A stretch of DNA of 53,652 nt from an uncultured Blautia sp. (GTDB lineage: Bacteria > Bacillota > Clostridia > Lachnospirales > Lachnospiraceae): contig CALCDJ010000088.1 in assembly GCA_937900135.1 (NCBI GenBank), positions 1 to 53,652 of the forward strand, in the 5' to 3' direction. A model generated the notes under the pieces. It saw only the letters and a list, made by a program, of their open reading frames with translations, was not told where the DNA came from and searched no databases. This document shows positions 52,064 through 53,652 of this stretch, piece by piece; position 1 is the stretch's first letter; every line of letters starts with the position of its first letter. Position numbers and translations under genes: made by a program.

Positions 52064-52070
52064 ATGCTTA

Positions 52071-52182
52071 ACAAGACAACTGGAGAGATGGTCGTACCCC
52101 ATCCGCTCCGGGAAGATTTAAAATCTAGTTACAAAAAGTAGTCGCCAATCTTGACCAGAGACAGGGCGGCTACTTTTTATTT
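52071..52182 (+). ncRNA. Candidate antitoxin RNA convergent with small toxin gene
   Basis: From the consensus promoter a transcript of about 110 bases would end at a 14-bp stem (AAAAAGTAGTCGCC 52133-52146 with GGCGGCTACTTTTT 52165-52178, one G-U) followed by ATTTTT. The same hairpin read leftward terminates the toxin mRNA, whose stop codon lies in the stem. The two RNAs overlap at their 3' ends, as in Fst/RNAII and TxpA/RatA type I systems. Start and function are inferred. Confidence 0.6.
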
Positions 52183-52253
52183 TTCATATTCAGGATGGAT
52201 ACGATTAAGCTTGCAACTGCAATGATAATCATAAACTCTTCGTATGTACTCAT
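52170..52253 (-). CDS. Holin-like type I toxin candidate (27 residues)
   Basis: A 27-residue peptide (MSTYEEFMIIIAVASLIVSI, then LNMKNKK) with one membrane span and a basic tail, the pattern of 'putative holin-like toxin' (Hol_Tox) peptides of Firmicutes. AAGGGGTGG precedes the ATG; a CCACC upstream in the leader could pair with it and mask translation. A TATAAT on the minus strand (52329-52324) could start the mRNA. Overexpressed relatives damage membranes; toxicity here is inferred. Confidence 0.7.
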   Translation of the reverse strand: MSTYEEFMIIIAVASLIVSILNMKNKK

Positions 52254-52342
52254 AATTACCACCCCTTCCGCAAGACCTCCGGATTAGGTGGAAGCACGCC
52301 CTCCCAGTTGCCCTGGTAAGTATATTATATTGTCAAGGTGTG

Positions 52343-52369
52343 GCTCCTGTTGGCACAGGGGCGTTTTTT
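52343..52369 (+). terminator. Intrinsic terminator, rightward
   Basis: GCTCCTGT / ACAGGGGC (8 positions, one G-U) with a TGGC loop, then GTTTTTT. It would end a rightward RNA antisense to the toxin mRNA leader; no promoter for it is obvious. Confidence 0.75.
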
Positions 52370-52375
52370 ATAACG

Positions 52376-52586
52376 TAAAAGACCCCGTATTTCTACGAGG
52401 TCTGTCTGAATTGATGCCCTATAGGCGCTATGTCTTTTATACTGCCGGTAAACGGCTGTGTTATTATAAAAGATAAGTTATTTAGCCGGGTGGCACTCCG
52501 GCATCTCTTTAAGACCACTAGGGCGTGATAGCTGCCTGTTCTATCCTTAAATAACCTATCTTCATAAACATATTATTTCTTTCTGT
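52376..52586 (-). ncRNA. Candidate structured noncoding RNA of about 210 bases
   Basis: A leftward promoter (52593-52621) faces a region without a gene. A 13-position pairing (GATAAGTTATTTA 52472-52484 with TAAATAACCTATC near 52549-52561) encloses further short stems such as GCCGG-N8-CCGGC. Other stems (GCCG-GTAAA-CGGC near 52443; GCC-CTATA-GGC near 52422) follow. At the far end AGACCTCGTA-GAAA-TACGGGGTCT plus TTT forms a terminator with a GNRA loop. I do not recognise it as a known family. Confidence 0.5.
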
Positions 52587-52592
52587 GTAAAT

Positions 52593-52621
52593 ATATTACA
52601 ACACAATAAGAAATTTGTCAA
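52593..52621 (-). promoter_or_regulatory. Leftward promoter for structured RNA
   Basis: On the minus strand, TTGACA (52621-52616), a 17-base spacer and TAATAT (52598-52593). The -35 is perfect, the -10 matches 4 of 6. Confidence 0.6.
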
Positions 52622-52622
52622 A

Positions 52623-53042
52623 TCAGACTTTCCAAGCTCGTCCTTGCTTTATGTAGTTTAGTAGCTGAGATTCACGGAGCGGATACATGGTTCTGTATGC
52701 AAGTCTCCCATCAGCAGACAGGCGGACAGCAACTGATATATTGTCTGTGAATCTGCAAATAAAAGAGATACTGTCTTTATTGGGGTGAATACTGATAAAA
52801 TCAGGATGCTGGATAATATCCGGAATTTGTTCGAAACATAATTCATATTCTTCTTCAGAAGCAAAATCCTTTTTATGCCGTTCAGTGTGTTTAATACGGT
52901 CTTTCCAAAATAAGATATCAGTATCAGACGAAAGCCGTTCCTTGAATTCTGGAAATTTTTCAAGGATAGAATCAACTATGTATTGGGGAATGTGACCTAC
53001 AGATACATATTTCAAATCGTCATCGAAAATGTTAGTATCCAA
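52623..53042 (-). CDS. PBECR-like nuclease-fold protein (putative toxin)
   Basis: A 139-residue protein. The segment WKDRIKHTERHKKDFASEEE, then IPDIIQHPDFISIHP, then a strand ending VAVRLS and YRTMYPLRESQL, matches the layout of PBECR (phage barnase-EndoU-colicin-RelE-like) domains, with the central His as a possible catalytic residue. Such domains are found in phage and mobile-element proteins and are predicted RNases. No immunity gene is clear beside it unless the upstream PH-domain gene serves. Family call is from pattern only. Confidence 0.5.
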   Translation of the reverse strand: MDTNIFDDDLKYVSVGHIPQYIVDSILEKFPEFKERLSSDTDILFWKDRIKHTERHKKDFASEEEYELCFEQIPDIIQHPDFISIHPNKDSISFICRFTDNISVAVRLSADGRLAYRTMYPLRESQLLNYIKQGRAWKV

Positions 53043-53130
53043 TTTTGAAACTGTCTTAATGGTAGATCACCTCTTTTCAATATATGCCTATCCATAGTTT
53101 TGAAATTCCTGGAAAACAGGACCGGTTGAA

Positions 53131-53574
53131 TTATCCGTTTAAACGCTCATGGTTTTCATAAGCAAGTTCTTGAAGAAGTTTATATAGAGGCTGAACATTA
53201 AACTTTTTAGGGAATTCCAGCTTATGAGAAGCGCAAGTTATATTGTTGCTTTTAAAATACGGAGAAGTAATATATGTAAATGTGATCTCGCTATCATCAA
53301 ATCCAAAACCAGAAGTCTCCATTTTTACATCAATAACTGAATTGAGGTTGATGGATTCTACGCTCATTTTCGTACCTGTTGCACCTTGCTTGTCGGTAAA
53401 AATAATACGCTTATCGGTGAAAATAAGAGCATCTCTTACCAATTTAAACCCCATAGTGATTTTTTCGTTGTCCATTAAATACATTCCGTATTCCTTTTCA
53501 AGCTCTTCAAGCGGAGCTTCGCTGTAGTTTGCGGAAAGCCCGCCCTGTAAAATGTTTTTCATACCAAATGCCAT
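53131..53574 (-). CDS. Bacterial PH-domain protein
   Basis: A 147-residue protein with the bacterial pleckstrin-homology pattern: EKITMGFKLVRDALIFTDKR, IIFTDKQGATGTKMSVESIN, then alternating strands and a C-terminal helix. Homologues such as YvbH-type proteins are cytosolic, of unsettled function. GGAGGAAAG precedes the start. It and the PBECR-like gene run in the same direction with an 88-base gap. Confidence 0.8.
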   Translation of the reverse strand: MAFGMKNILQGGLSANYSEAPLEELEKEYGMYLMDNEKITMGFKLVRDALIFTDKRIIFTDKQGATGTKMSVESINLNSVIDVKMETSGFGFDDSEITFTYITSPYFKSNNITCASHKLEFPKKFNVQPLYKLLQELAYENHERLNG

Positions 53575-53652
53575 AATTCTTTCCTCCTAAAATAATAATA
53601 ATCTCTCGGAATCTTCAGCCCAGTAAAATCAAGGGTTTCAGATTCCTTTTTA

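Noticed and set aside
52288..52476. 62-codon plus-strand frame in the island
   Set aside because: It runs through a terminator hairpin and the structured RNA region, with no binding site; noncoding features explain the sequence better.
1..53652. CRISPR array, tRNA, rRNA or complete insertion sequence
   Set aside because: No regularly spaced repeats, cloverleaf sequences, rRNA motifs or transposase genes were seen on either strand.

Overview
The window reads as a chromosomal segment of a gut-type Lachnospiraceae bacterium (Firmicutes, Clostridia; Blautia-like, inferred from gene content and not proven). The evidence is a six-cysteine SCIFF peptide with its radical-SAM maturase next to a fused SecDF, a DUF5688 protein, Gram-positive lipoproteins and MacB-type transporters, and a PBSX/XkdN-U-type contractile-tail prophage of the kind common in Clostridia.

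Bases 1 to about 17,530 are the right-hand part of a prophage; its left end lies outside the window. In order: end of the tail tube gene, a tail assembly chaperone with a textbook -1 frameshift signal, tape measure, LysM/XkdP, XkdQ, DUF2577, DUF2634, baseplate J, DUF2313, and a tail fibre ending in a diversity-generating retroelement (DGR) variable repeat. The DGR template repeat and reverse transcriptase follow, then small phage proteins, an XhlA-like protein, a holin, a multidomain endolysin with an internal start site, and a large serine integrase. The integrase ends inside a low-molecular-weight protein tyrosine phosphatase gene that the prophage has split; this is the attachment site (attR). 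The whole phage part appears, by eye, to lack GGCC, GCGC and GCWGC, which return immediately in host DNA.

Bases 17,960 to 50,600 are host core DNA: DUF5688, cell-wall amidase, YdcF, a CorC/HlyC-type membrane protein (minus strand), an anchored surface protein, the TIGR04086-scfA-scfB-secDF cluster, recJ, then a tight seven-gene run apt-relA-MBL-hemZ-HD-hisS-aspS. Next come a lipoprotein (minus strand), a four-gene MacAB-like exporter locus with two adaptor proteins, and a signalling locus: a histidine kinase divergent from a lipoprotein plus response regulator, with a TTTAGAGA repeat operator between them.

Bases 50,600 to 53,652 look like accessory DNA: a tyrosine integrase lacking a convincing start, about 900 bases dense in hairpins and promoters with a 27-residue holin-like type I toxin candidate and likely small RNAs, a PBECR-like nuclease-fold protein and a bacterial PH-domain protein.

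The most notable items are the DGR, the frameshift signal, the restriction-site vacuum in the phage, the endolysin internal start, the split phosphatase/attR, and the type I toxin plus structured RNA locus.
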